From the NCBI GenBank assembly GCA_031267205.1, contig JAIRZN010000100.1, positions 1-17,153 of the forward strand: a stretch of 17,153 nucleotides of DNA, given 5' to 3'. Source of the stretch: Tannerellaceae bacterium (lineage in GTDB: Bacteria; Bacteroidota; Bacteroidia; Bacteroidales; Tannerellaceae). The position numbers were made by a program, and so were the translations under genes. Position 1 is the first letter of the stretch. Each line of letters opens with the position of its first letter. Below, piece by piece: positions 1-6,720 of this stretch. The notes beneath the pieces were generated by a model. It was not told the DNA's origin and did no database searches. It worked only from the letters and a program-made list of their open reading frames with translations.

Positions 1-351
1 ACGATGAATATATTCAGCCAGATAGGTATAATCATGCTTATAGGCTTGGTTGCCAAGAACGGCATACTGATAGTCGAATTTGCAAATCAACGGCAAGACG
101 CCGGCCTGACGAAGCTCGATGCTATACGCTCTGCATCGACACAGCGGCTGCGTCCTATCTTGATGACAAGCTTGTCTACCATACTGGGATTGCTCCCACT
201 GGCCCTTGCCTCTGCCGAAGGAGCGCAGGGACGTATCGCTATGGGGACGGCAGTGGTGGGCGGACTCTTAGTGTCGACCTTCCTCACGCTATTCGTCGTG
301 CCGGCCATGTATAGCTTTATTTCGACGGACAGGAATAAGAAAAACGCATAA
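1..351 (+). CDS. RND efflux transporter (AcrB/MexB-like), C-terminal end only
   Basis: This is the last 116 or so codons of an inner-membrane RND multidrug pump of the hydrophobe/amphiphile class; the gene begins before the window and its reading frame is open from base 1. The segment holds the final transmembrane helices and typical RND signatures: a helix ending in GLVAKNGILIVEF, then a cytoplasmic loop with RLRPILMTSLSTILGLLPLA, then GRIAMGTAVVGGLLVSTFLTLFVVPAMY close to the C-terminus. Such pumps take substrates from the periplasm or membrane and drive export with proton flow, working with a periplasmic adaptor and a TolC-type channel. The TolC-type gene starts 1 bp after this stop codon, so the two are one operon; the adaptor gene is probably upstream. 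Family assignment is secure; the substrate cannot be told. Confidence 0.93.
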   Translation, partial: TMNIFSQIGIIMLIGLVAKNGILIVEFANQRQDAGLTKLDAIRSASTQRLRPILMTSLSTILGLLPLALASAEGAQGRIAMGTAVVGGLLVSTFLTLFVVPAMYSFISTDRNKKNA

Positions 352-352
352 G

Positions 353-1627
353 ATGAAACGATATATCTGCATACCATTGCTCGCACTCCTCACAGCAACA
401 GCTACCGCAACCGCCCAGGAGACGGTCTATACGTTGAGACAGTGTATTGAGACCGGCCTGGAGCGCAACTACTCCATCCGTATCGTGCGCAACGAGCAAA
501 TCATCAGTGAAAACAATGCTACGCCCGGTAACGCGGGCTTGCTTCCTTCGGCCGACCTGAGCGGAGGCTTCAGCGGAACGGATGACGCCGAAGCGGCTAA
601 TGTCGGCCTGACCGTCAGTTGGACGGTATTCGACGGCTTTGGGATACAGGCCGATTACGCCCGGCTGAAGGAATTACGCAACTTGGGCGAACTCAATACC
701 CGCATGGCTATCGAAGATTTTATAGCAAATATATCGGGCGAATACTATAACCTTATCCGGCAAAGGACGCGCCTGCGCAACCTAACCTCTACGCTGAGCC
801 TCTCGCGCGAACGCCTGCGCATCGTGGAAGAGAGGTATTTCATCGGCTCCATGTCGCGCCTCGACCTTCAACAGGCGCAGGTGGACTTTAACGCCGATAG
901 TTCCGCCGTCTTGAATCAGTTGGAGGTAGTGCACCGTTCGCGCACGCACCTCAACCAACTGATGGCTATGGATAATGTGGAAAACGCTGTGATGCTTAAG
1001 GATTCCGCCATCTACCCCAACGTATTCCTCGACGAAGCGGAACTGTGGAGGCGGACTATGGACACGAACGTATCCTTGATGGTCGCCCGCAAAAATGTCA
1101 GCGTATCAAGCCTCGATCTCAAAAAGGCTCGGAGCCGTAACTACCCCTACCTCCGCCTCAACGCCGGCTACGGCTACACAGTGGGCTGGGCAGGAATGAG
1201 TAACCCGCAGGAAAACATAGGGCCGAACTACGGCCTTACGATAGGCTTCAACCTCTTCGACGGCTTCAACAAAAAACGTGAACAGCGCAACGCGCGTATC
1301 AACATAGAGAACCGGGAGTTGCTACGGCAGGAGTTAGAACTATCCCTGCGCACAGACATGAGCAACCAATGGATGGCCTACGAGAACAATCTTAACCTGT
1401 GGAACTTAGAAAAAGAAAACTTGGTGGCAGCCCAGGAAAACTTCCGCATCGCCATCGAACGTTACCGCCTCGGCGACCTATCCGGCATACAACTGCGCGA
1501 AGCCCAAAACAGCCTCCTTAACGCCGAAGAAAGACAGTCCATAGCGGAATTTGCCACCAAGCTCTGCGAAATATCCCTCCTCCAACTAAGCGGACAAATA
1601 TCCAACTATCTGAATCCGGAAGAATAA
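353..1627 (+). CDS. TolC-family outer-membrane efflux protein
   Basis: A 424-residue outer-membrane channel that would complete the RND pump encoded just upstream. Residues 1-22 form a signal peptide (hydrophobic core LLALLTATATATA followed by Q). The mature part has the two-fold repeat of the TolC/OEP family: long helical stretches rich in Arg, Glu, Asn and Leu (about 110-215 and 315-420), alternating with short beta segments such as VGLTVSWTVFDGFG and YGLTIGFNLFDGFNKKREQ. These 'FDGF' turns are typical of Bacteroidetes OEP proteins. The length matches the family. The start is the ATG 1 bp past the pump stop, so translation is probably coupled. The gene converges on the sulfhydrylase gene with only 17 bp between the stop codons, and I see no hairpin terminator there. 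Confidence 0.93.
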   Translation: MKRYICIPLLALLTATATATAQETVYTLRQCIETGLERNYSIRIVRNEQIISENNATPGNAGLLPSADLSGGFSGTDDAEAANVGLTVSWTVFDGFGIQADYARLKELRNLGELNTRMAIEDFIANISGEYYNLIRQRTRLRNLTSTLSLSRERLRIVEERYFIGSMSRLDLQQAQVDFNADSSAVLNQLEVVHRSRTHLNQLMAMDNVENAVMLKDSAIYPNVFLDEAELWRRTMDTNVSLMVARKNVSVSSLDLKKARSRNYPYLRLNAGYGYTVGWAGMSNPQENIGPNYGLTIGFNLFDGFNKKREQRNARINIENRELLRQELELSLRTDMSNQWMAYENNLNLWNLEKENLVAAQENFRIAIERYRLGDLSGIQLREAQNSLLNAEERQSIAEFATKLCEISLLQLSGQISNYLNPEE

Positions 1628-1644
1628 AACAAAACTCCGTACCG

Positions 1645-2943
1645 TCACTTCAATATATCCAGAGCCTGCGTCAAGTCGGCCTTGATGTCTTCGATGTGTT
1701 CGATGCCTACCGATATGCGCAGCAGGCCCGGTTCTACTCCCGAAGCTTTCTGGTCTTCGGGCGATAGTTGTTCGTGGGTGGTGGAGGCGGGATGTATGAT
1801 GAGGGATTTGGCATCGCCTACGTTGGCAAGGTGGCTGAGCAGTTTGACGTTGTCTATCACTTTGTCGGCGTCCGAAGGGCCTCCTTTGAGCTTGAATGTA
1901 AGTACGGCTCCGGGGCCTTTGGGGAAATACTTCCCTGCTAAGGCGTGATACTTGCTGCTTTTCAGTCCGGGATAATTCACGTATTCTACCTTGGGATGTT
2001 TTTCAAGCCATTCGGCTAAGGCCTGCGTGTTTTGGACATGCCGCTCGATGCGTAACGATAACGTCTCTAAGCCCTGGACAAGAAGGAAGGAATTGAACGG
2101 ACTGATAGTGTTTCCCCAGTCGCGCAGACCTTCCACACGGGCGCGGACATTGAATGCTATATTCCCGAAGGGCCCGTTCGCTCCGAAAACATCCCAGAAG
2201 ATCAACCCGTGATAACTGTCGGAAGGCTCCGTAAATGTTGGGAATTTGCCGTTACCCCAGTTGAACGTCCCGCTGTCGACGATCACCCCGCCGATAGACG
2301 TGCCGTGCCCGCCGATCCACTTGGTGGCCGATTCCACAACAATGGAAGCGCCGTGCTCTATGGGGCGGAAGAGGTAGCCGGCTGCGCCGAAAGTGTTATC
2401 CACTATCAAGGGAATGTCATGCGCCTTGGCGATGGCGGCGACAGCGTCGAAGTCGGGAATATTAAGCTCAGGGTTGCCGATTGTTTCGAGATAGATAGCC
2501 TTGGTGTTACCGTCGATAAGCTTCTCAAACGAACCGGGCTCGTCGTTGGGCGTGAAACGGGCTTCGATGCCGAGGCGTTTGAACTGTGACTTAAACTGGT
2601 TATAAGTCCCGCCGTATAGGTGCGAGGTTGTCACAAAATTATCCCCAACCTGAAGTATATTGTTGAGGGCGATAAACTGGGCCGACTGTCCCGAAGAAGT
2701 GGCCAGACCGGTTGCGCCTCCTTCGAGGGCGGCCACACGTTTCTCAAACACATCCGTTGTCGGGTTTTGCAGCCGGGTATAGATATTCCCGAACTTACGC
2801 AGGCCGAAAAGGTCGGCCCCGTCTTTAGCATCTTCAAAAACATAGGAGGATGTCTGGTAAATAGGCAAGGCCCTTGCATGTGTCGTCTTATCCACTTCCT
2901 GCCCTGCATGTACCTGTAATGTTTCAAATCTAAAATCACTCAT
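1645..2943 (-). CDS. metY: O-acetylhomoserine sulfhydrylase (aminocarboxypropyltransferase)
   Basis: A 432-residue PLP enzyme of the Cys/Met metabolism fold type I family. It is expected to condense O-acetylhomoserine with sulfide to give homocysteine in cytosolic methionine synthesis. The family motifs are visible: the N-terminal ETLQVHAGQ start typical of MetY, NIYTRLQNPT (53-62), ATSSGQSAQF (81-90), HLYGGTYNQF (108-117), VDNTFGAAGY (181-190) with the Asp that contacts the PLP ring nitrogen, and ESATKWIGGHG (204-214) with the PLP lysine at K208. Length above 420 and the inserted segment after GGVIVDSG favour MetY over cystathionine gamma-synthase or lyase (about 380-400). The start codon is followed at once by conserved sequence. 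A TAnnTTTG promoter box lies about 45 bp upstream. Substrate choice (acetyl- versus succinyl-homoserine) is inferred from the subfamily. Confidence 0.93.
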   Translation of the reverse strand: MSDFRFETLQVHAGQEVDKTTHARALPIYQTSSYVFEDAKDGADLFGLRKFGNIYTRLQNPTTDVFEKRVAALEGGATGLATSSGQSAQFIALNNILQVGDNFVTTSHLYGGTYNQFKSQFKRLGIEARFTPNDEPGSFEKLIDGNTKAIYLETIGNPELNIPDFDAVAAIAKAHDIPLIVDNTFGAAGYLFRPIEHGASIVVESATKWIGGHGTSIGGVIVDSGTFNWGNGKFPTFTEPSDSYHGLIFWDVFGANGPFGNIAFNVRARVEGLRDWGNTISPFNSFLLVQGLETLSLRIERHVQNTQALAEWLEKHPKVEYVNYPGLKSSKYHALAGKYFPKGPGAVLTFKLKGGPSDADKVIDNVKLLSHLANVGDAKSLIIHPASTTHEQLSPEDQKASGVEPGLLRISVGIEHIEDIKADLTQALDILK

Positions 2944-2987
2944 AATTGGTTTGTATAAAAGTTGTTATTGTTGCTTACCTGTGGTCG

Positions 2988-3038
2988 CAAAGGTAGTCTT
3001 TCTTCCGGCGTGAAATATACCGTATAAGTGGTATATTT
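2988..3038 (-). promoter_or_regulatory. Promoter of metY with overlapping 9-bp inverted repeat
   Basis: Read on the minus strand, TACCTTTG at 2995-2988 is an exact match to the Bacteroidetes -7 box TAnnTTTG, 45 bp before the metY start. No good TTTG box is seen at the usual distance. Instead a perfect inverted repeat, AAATATACC (3013-3021) and GGTATATTT (3030-3038) with an 8-bp spacer, covers the -33 area. This geometry suits a dimeric regulator; which one, and whether it activates or represses, is not shown by the sequence. Confidence 0.6.
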
Positions 3039-3211
3039 AAATACGACAATATTTAATCTGACATCTTACTAAGTATAACTGCTTGACACAGACGACTGAA
3101 GGCGCTTCGCCGACGTCTATGGAAATGTTGTTTAATTATACTGGGAACGGGTTTTTATAGACAGTGCATATGTTTTGTAATCAGGAGAATACAATTATGC
3201 GTACAGGAAAA

Positions 3212-3441
3212 ACTGTCTAAAAAAAAGGATCGTTTATCATAGACGCAAACATATGAAATAAAATTGACTTAAATCAAGCATATTTATTTTTTTTTTGACC
3301 GGCTGTCGGCGGACGAATTAATCTAATTGTCTTATATCTAATATATAATGTTTACCCTGATTGGAAAAAATGTAAATCGCTCCGGCCGGAAAAAAGTCCT
3401 CGAAATTTGTCTATGATAAACGATCCTTTTTTTTAGACAGT
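3212..3441. promoter_or_regulatory. Putative invertible promoter element 1 (33-bp perfect inverted repeats)
   Basis: Two arms of 33 bp, 3212-3244 and 3409-3441, are exact reverse complements, including a run of eight A (left) or eight T (right). They enclose 164 bp with no ORF. Inside each arm is a 30-bp dyad (3215-3244 and 3409-3438) that starts GTC and ends GAC, with two 14-bp half-arms around a central AT. An outward-facing promoter lies just inside the left arm (separate entry). Recombination between the arm centres would invert the inner segment and turn the promoter towards the lipoprotein operon at 3492-6234. The layout is that of Bacteroides invertible promoters. The two arms could also pair as RNA, but the 164-bp loop, the internal promoter and a second similar locus at 12830-13046 favour DNA inversion. 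The rest of the 2944-3522 intergenic stretch shows no gene. Confidence 0.75.
3246..3277 (-). promoter_or_regulatory. Promoter inside element 1, facing left in this copy
   Basis: On the minus strand TTG (3277-3275), then 21 bp, then TATGTTTG (3253-3246) fits the Bacteroidetes promoter consensus. The -7 box is 1 bp inside the left inverted repeat, so transcripts would run out through the repeat towards metY, in its sense direction. After inversion about the repeat centres the -7 box would lie at 3400-3407 on the plus strand, with a start point near 3414 and the lipoprotein operon downstream. I found no comparable TAnnTTTG box just inside the right arm facing outwards, so only one orientation would drive the operon. 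Confidence 0.65.
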
Positions 3442-3491
3442 CGACCATTTTGAGGGTATAGAACCGATTCGTTTATGAGAAGGAGAAAACC

Positions 3492-3530
3492 ATGAAAGAA
3501 AAAACAGATATAATACTAAAACATGAATAA
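3492..3530 (+). CDS. Short leader ORF (12 residues) ahead of the lipoprotein gene
   Basis: This ORF encodes MKEKTDIILKHE and stops within the start region of the lipoprotein gene. It is preceded by GAGAAGGAG ending 7 bp upstream, a better Shine-Dalgarno match than most genes here have. Its stop overlaps the lipoprotein ATG at 3523 (different frame) and lies 1 bp before a second in-frame ATG at 3532. It may therefore deliver ribosomes to the lipoprotein start by coupling. A peptide product is not claimed; the alternative is that the purine-rich stretch simply serves as a distant ribosome-binding site. Confidence 0.35.
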   Translation: MKEKTDIILKHE

Positions 3531-3999
3531 AATGAAGACAAAATGCTTATTGCCGATTGCCGTATCCCTGATGATTGGCGTGTTTGCAGCGTGCGATACA
3601 GATGGCGACGGGGGCGCAGACGGGGCCGGTGGGAGCGGGTATGCCCCGAAGTCTATTGACGGCAAAGAAATCAATTTCACCAGGAACGGGGAATGGAATT
3701 TCTCCTCCATCACACGGGGAAGCTCCACCAGCGTCAGTATTAATGCCGAAGTGATCTCCATCGCCTACGACAGGGACGATCCGGTATGCTCCTGGCAGAA
3801 GATGAACGACAATACGGCCCTGTACACGCTTGAGTTCTGGCATAAGGGATACGTCCCCTATACGCAGTCGTATGCCTATGGATATAATTACTATTCGCTG
3901 ACGCTGACATTTACTTCCGCTTCAGCGGGAACTTATACCGGTACGAGGAACAATGGAAGCGCTTCGGAGAAAAGGGAAGGTACATTTTCAATTAAATAA
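3523..3999 (+). CDS. Hypothetical lipoprotein, probably surface-exposed
   Basis: A 158-residue lipoprotein of unknown function. Residues 1-23 are a signal peptide, with a lipobox at VFAAC that puts the lipidated cysteine at 24. The residues after it are acidic (C-D-T-D-G-D), which in Bacteroidetes is known to mark lipoproteins for the cell surface, so surface display is inferred. A Gly/Asp-rich linker (25-40) leads to a domain of about 115 residues rich in Tyr, Thr and Ser, with alternating beta-strand pattern near SLTLTFTSASAGTYTGTRNNG, suggestive of a small beta-barrel or lipocalin-like fold. The start is ATG 3523 or ATG 3532 (three codons shorter). It is the first main gene of a three-gene set with 9- and 21-bp gaps, downstream of the invertible element. 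Confidence 0.8.
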   Translation: MNKMKTKCLLPIAVSLMIGVFAACDTDGDGGADGAGGSGYAPKSIDGKEINFTRNGEWNFSSITRGSSTSVSINAEVISIAYDRDDPVCSWQKMNDNTALYTLEFWHKGYVPYTQSYAYGYNYYSLTLTFTSASAGTYTGTRNNGSASEKREGTFSIK

Positions 4000-4008
4000 A
4001 TAACGGAT

Positions 4009-5253
4009 ATGAACAGATTTATCATCACCTGGATTTGCATATTGCTTTTCGCCGCAGGCAGCCGGGCTCAGTTTAGCGGCGGTAGCGGTACGCAGGCTTC
4101 GCCTTACCTCATCTCTTCCAAAGCGGACATGGAGGCGCTCGCCAACGTAGTGACCGCAAGGAATGATTGCAAAGGTCTACACTTCCTCCTGACGCAGGAT
4201 TTAAGGACATTCAACATCATTAACTTCAGTATTTGTACTAAAACAGGCTATACGTCTAACGCCTTTAACGGGCATTTCGACGGCGGAGGGCATGAGATCG
4301 AACTAAACCTCCCCTACGGCCTCTTTTACCTTGGTAGCTCCGGCCTTATCGAGAACTTGGTGACAACCGGTACGGTGTCTTCCCTGAGTGGTGAAAATGG
4401 CGGCGATGCCGGAGGTATAGCTTATTACTGCGCAGGCACAATACGCAGTTGTATCAATAAGGCGACCGTAAACGCCAATAGCTTTTTTAATCTCCCTTCT
4501 ATCGGAGGCATCGCGGGTAAGTTGGTTGGCGGCTCGATAACCAATTGTTACAACGTGGGCGAAATAAAAAACTTTTACGAATTTCTTCCAAATACCGCTT
4601 ATTGCGGCGGGATAGTGGGACGTATAAACGGCGGCTCCGTCAGCAACTGTTATAACACAGGCGACCTCATAGCATATGGAGGCGGGATATTCGATGACGT
4701 TGAGAATAACGGGAAGATTGAAAACTGCTTCGTCGCAGATGCGGAAATCCTTCATCTCGGAGGGCGCATAGGCTCCGTCGGCCGGGGTATCACCAACTGC
4801 TATGCAACGCCTTCGGTAAAGGTCAACGGCGCGCCTGTCATCGGTAGTAACACGCCTAACGGATATAATGGGGCGGACGCTTCCGTAGCTTCGCTTCAGA
4901 GTGGGAGCTGGCTTGCGCAAAACCTTGGGTGGAACTTCACTACGGTATGGAAGGCGCGCTCCGGCCGCTATCCTACGCTGATATACGACAACTCTAACCC
5001 GGAGGCCGCAGAGCCGTCGCCGTCCTTCGAATGGGCTTTCTCGCTTAGCCCCGCACGCGATTACCTCTACGTCACATCGCCCAAGCCTGTCCAAAAGGCG
5101 GAAATATTCACCGTCACCGGACAACAGGCCATAGTCGCGACTGCCGCAGCGGACGGGGGCATCGACATCTCCGCCCTCTCTCCGGGCGTATACTTCATAC
5201 GTATTTATGCGGGCGACGAAGCGGCTTCAAAAAAATTTGTCCTCCGGCGCTAA
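4009..5253 (+). CDS. GLUG-like repeat protein secreted by T9SS (type A sorting domain)
   Basis: A 414-residue exported protein. Residues 1-20 are a signal peptide ending GSRA. GSGTQASPYLISSKADMEAL (25-44) is the usual lead-in of bacterial GLUG proteins. Residues about 110-265 hold degenerate repeats of the GGIAG...GSITNCYNVGEI kind (near 135, 166, 200 and 236), expected to stack as a beta-helix. Residues about 340-414 match a T9SS type A sorting domain: FSLSPARDYLYVTS, then KAEIFTVTGQQ, then DISALSPGVYFIRIY and a basic end KKFVLRR. Such domains send proteins through the type IX system to the surface, where they are often attached to anionic LPS. Adhesion is a reasonable guess for a GLUG beta-helix but is not shown. 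It follows the lipoprotein by 9 bp. Confidence 0.88.
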   Translation: MNRFIITWICILLFAAGSRAQFSGGSGTQASPYLISSKADMEALANVVTARNDCKGLHFLLTQDLRTFNIINFSICTKTGYTSNAFNGHFDGGGHEIELNLPYGLFYLGSSGLIENLVTTGTVSSLSGENGGDAGGIAYYCAGTIRSCINKATVNANSFFNLPSIGGIAGKLVGGSITNCYNVGEIKNFYEFLPNTAYCGGIVGRINGGSVSNCYNTGDLIAYGGGIFDDVENNGKIENCFVADAEILHLGGRIGSVGRGITNCYATPSVKVNGAPVIGSNTPNGYNGADASVASLQSGSWLAQNLGWNFTTVWKARSGRYPTLIYDNSNPEAAEPSPSFEWAFSLSPARDYLYVTSPKPVQKAEIFTVTGQQAIVATAAADGGIDISALSPGVYFIRIYAGDEAASKKFVLRR

Positions 5254-5274
5254 CGCATACACATACAACATAGG

Positions 5275-6234
5275 ATGTATATAAAACGAATCATAGCAAT
5301 GATTTTTATAGCCGCAGGTCTCTTTCCGGCGGCTATACGTGCACAGGTGGTCACTCAGACGGAGGCGGAGGCTATCGAAGGAAAGATACGGGTGACATGC
5401 CTGCTTGAGACGCCTTTTTACATAGACTTGTTCCTGTCGTATTCCGACGACGACGGCGCCTCGTTCCACCCCTGCCTGACGGTGAGCGGCGACCTTGTCA
5501 ACCAGCTTAGCGGATTAAAGGAATTGATATGGGACTGCGGCAAGGACGGCATAATTATGGGTAGCTTCATCTTCCGCGTTACCTCCGCAACGGCGGCCAA
5601 CCCGCCATGGGAAACGGTCGACGCCGATACAACCGTCAGCAAGCCCGCCGCTACCGCAAACCCTGTCCGCACGGAGGAGAAGAAACCGGAAGCGCAGGCT
5701 GACCTGCCGATTGAAAAGCCTCGCCGAGAACCGGCGGTTGTAGCCGAACGACAGCGTCCAACGCCGAAGCCAAGCAGCGCAGCGAAAACGATCTTCATAA
5801 TGCCCGGAGCCTCAATCGGCCCTGTCATCTCATACTCGCTAATGGTGGGCTATACCGGTGAGAAATGGGGGGGATACCTAAAGGCAAAGTCCAACTTCGC
5901 ATCCAAGGAAGGCGACGGTCGTATGTACGGCAGCGATGAACTGTTCTACGAAAACGGCTATTACAATGGCGGGCGCATGGGCGTCTCCGCCGGCGTGGTG
6001 AGATGGTTCGGCGCATACGTGGGCCTGTACGCCGGCGTGGAGTATGGTAGCCGTTGGATAGAGTGGAAAACAATCGACGGAGCGCCCGTAGGGATTGAAG
6101 ATTACTCCTACACAGTCATTGAGCCAGAAGTAGGTCTGTTGTTCAGGTTCCGAAAGCTGTCGTTCGGCGCCGGTGGCAATATGTTGCCGGGCGGAAGCGC
6201 GGAGTTTGCCGTCTCCATCGGTATAAATTTCTAA
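5275..6234 (+). CDS. Putative outer-membrane protein: Ig-like domain, Pro-rich linker, beta-barrel
   Basis: A 319-residue exported protein with no certain function. Residues 1-24 form a signal peptide ending IRAQ. Residues about 25-108 form a beta-rich domain with the pattern 'YSDDDGASF...SGDLVNQLSGLKELIWDCGKDG', which resembles the Fn3/Ig-like modules at the start of many Bacteroidetes envelope proteins. Residues about 112-175 form a Pro/Ala/Lys/Glu-rich linker that could cross periplasm or peptidoglycan. Residues about 180-319 have amphipathic strands and Gly/Tyr-rich turns (GPVISYSLMVGYTGEKWGGY...), ending in AEFAVSIGINF, a typical aromatic beta-barrel C-terminus. It lies 21 bp after the T9SS cargo gene in what looks like the same operon, and may anchor or accompany that cargo; this link is inference from position only. 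Confidence 0.75.
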   Translation: MYIKRIIAMIFIAAGLFPAAIRAQVVTQTEAEAIEGKIRVTCLLETPFYIDLFLSYSDDDGASFHPCLTVSGDLVNQLSGLKELIWDCGKDGIIMGSFIFRVTSATAANPPWETVDADTTVSKPAATANPVRTEEKKPEAQADLPIEKPRREPAVVAERQRPTPKPSSAAKTIFIMPGASIGPVISYSLMVGYTGEKWGGYLKAKSNFASKEGDGRMYGSDELFYENGYYNGGRMGVSAGVVRWFGAYVGLYAGVEYGSRWIEWKTIDGAPVGIEDYSYTVIEPEVGLLFRFRKLSFGAGGNMLPGGSAEFAVSIGINF

Positions 6235-6284
6235 CGGCAGAGTTGTGAGGGATAACATATACATATATAATATAGCCAACGATC

Positions 6285-6407
6285 GTCGGGAGGCTTCCCA
6301 AATTTTGGGAAACGTGTTTTCACCCGTCGGCAGACTTACCAAAATTTGGGAAGTCTGTTTTCGATCGTCGGCAGACTTACCAAAATTTGGGAAACGGGCG
6401 GCTGTCA
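6285..6407. repeat. Palindromic tandem repeat, 41-bp period, three copies
   Basis: Copies begin with GTCGG at 6285, 6326 and 6367, exactly 41 bp apart. Each holds a palindrome: TTCCCAAATTTTGGGAA at 6295-6311 is perfect, 6331-6357 is a near-perfect 27-bp dyad with CAGACTT...AAGTCTG ends, and the third copy repeats the second but loses the right flank. The array lies between the beta-barrel gene and the glycogen genes. A frame open across it (6245-6496) has no recognisable protein features and is not called. Each copy could form an RNA hairpin, so the array may end transcription or protect the upstream mRNA. No other feature is seen in 6235-6528. Confidence 0.8.
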
Positions 6408-6528
6408 TGGCGGAGCTGTTATTATCCATTCTTGCCGGCGCTGGGAGTTGCGCTACCGTCTCTACGGTGTCATATTGGAAAAAAACCATAACTTAGCCCC
6501 CGTTTTATGACAACAATAGTATCAGTGT

Positions 6529-6720
6529 ATGAAGAAAAAGATAATTATACGTATCCTTGCAACCCTTGCGATATTGACGGCGATCGCCTGTGTGGTTCTT
6601 TATTTTGTTCTGAGGAATGACAAACCCTGGCTTGCTTTTTACTTTGCCTGCTGCGGCGGAGCGCTTGTCTTTAATTTCCTGTTGTCCATATTTTTGATTC
6701 ATAAGAACTTCAAACGATGA
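6529..6720 (+). CDS. Small two-helix membrane protein upstream of glycogen synthase
   Basis: A 63-residue protein with a basic N-terminus (MKKKIIIR), a first hydrophobic helix (about 9-27, LATLAILTAIACVVLYFVL), a short polar turn (RNDKPW), a second helix (about 36-57) and a basic end (HKNFKR). Both ends are therefore predicted to be cytoplasmic. Its stop overlaps the glycogen synthase ATG in an ATGA junction, which points to coupled translation and supports it being real. I do not recognise the family. A membrane-bound helper or regulator of glycogen synthesis is possible from position alone. Confidence 0.7.
   Translation: MKKKIIIRILATLAILTAIACVVLYFVLRNDKPWLAFYFACCGGALVFNFLLSIFLIHKNFKR

Noticed and set aside
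1628..1644. Terminator between the tolC-like gene and metY
   Set aside because: The 17-bp gap has no stem-loop or T run.
3115..3165. GTCTAT (3115-3120) and ATAGACAGT (3157-3165) as a further recombination site pair
   Set aside because: Only the short outer motif matches; the arms lack the CG-flanked 2-bp centre and the spacing is unlike that of the two switches.
3212..3441. Insertion sequence or MITE
   Set aside because: There is no transposase, no clear target-site duplication next to the repeats, and the promoter inside one end plus a second similar locus fit an invertible promoter better. A MITE origin is not fully excluded.
4303..5124. Long antisense ORF (273 residues) opposite the GLUG gene
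   Set aside because: The sense strand has a signal peptide, GLUG-like repeats and a T9SS sorting domain; the antisense product has no recognisable features.
6245..6496. 83-residue ORF after the beta-barrel gene
   Set aside because: It runs through the 41-bp palindromic repeats, shows no protein family features and looks like chance openness in a repeat.
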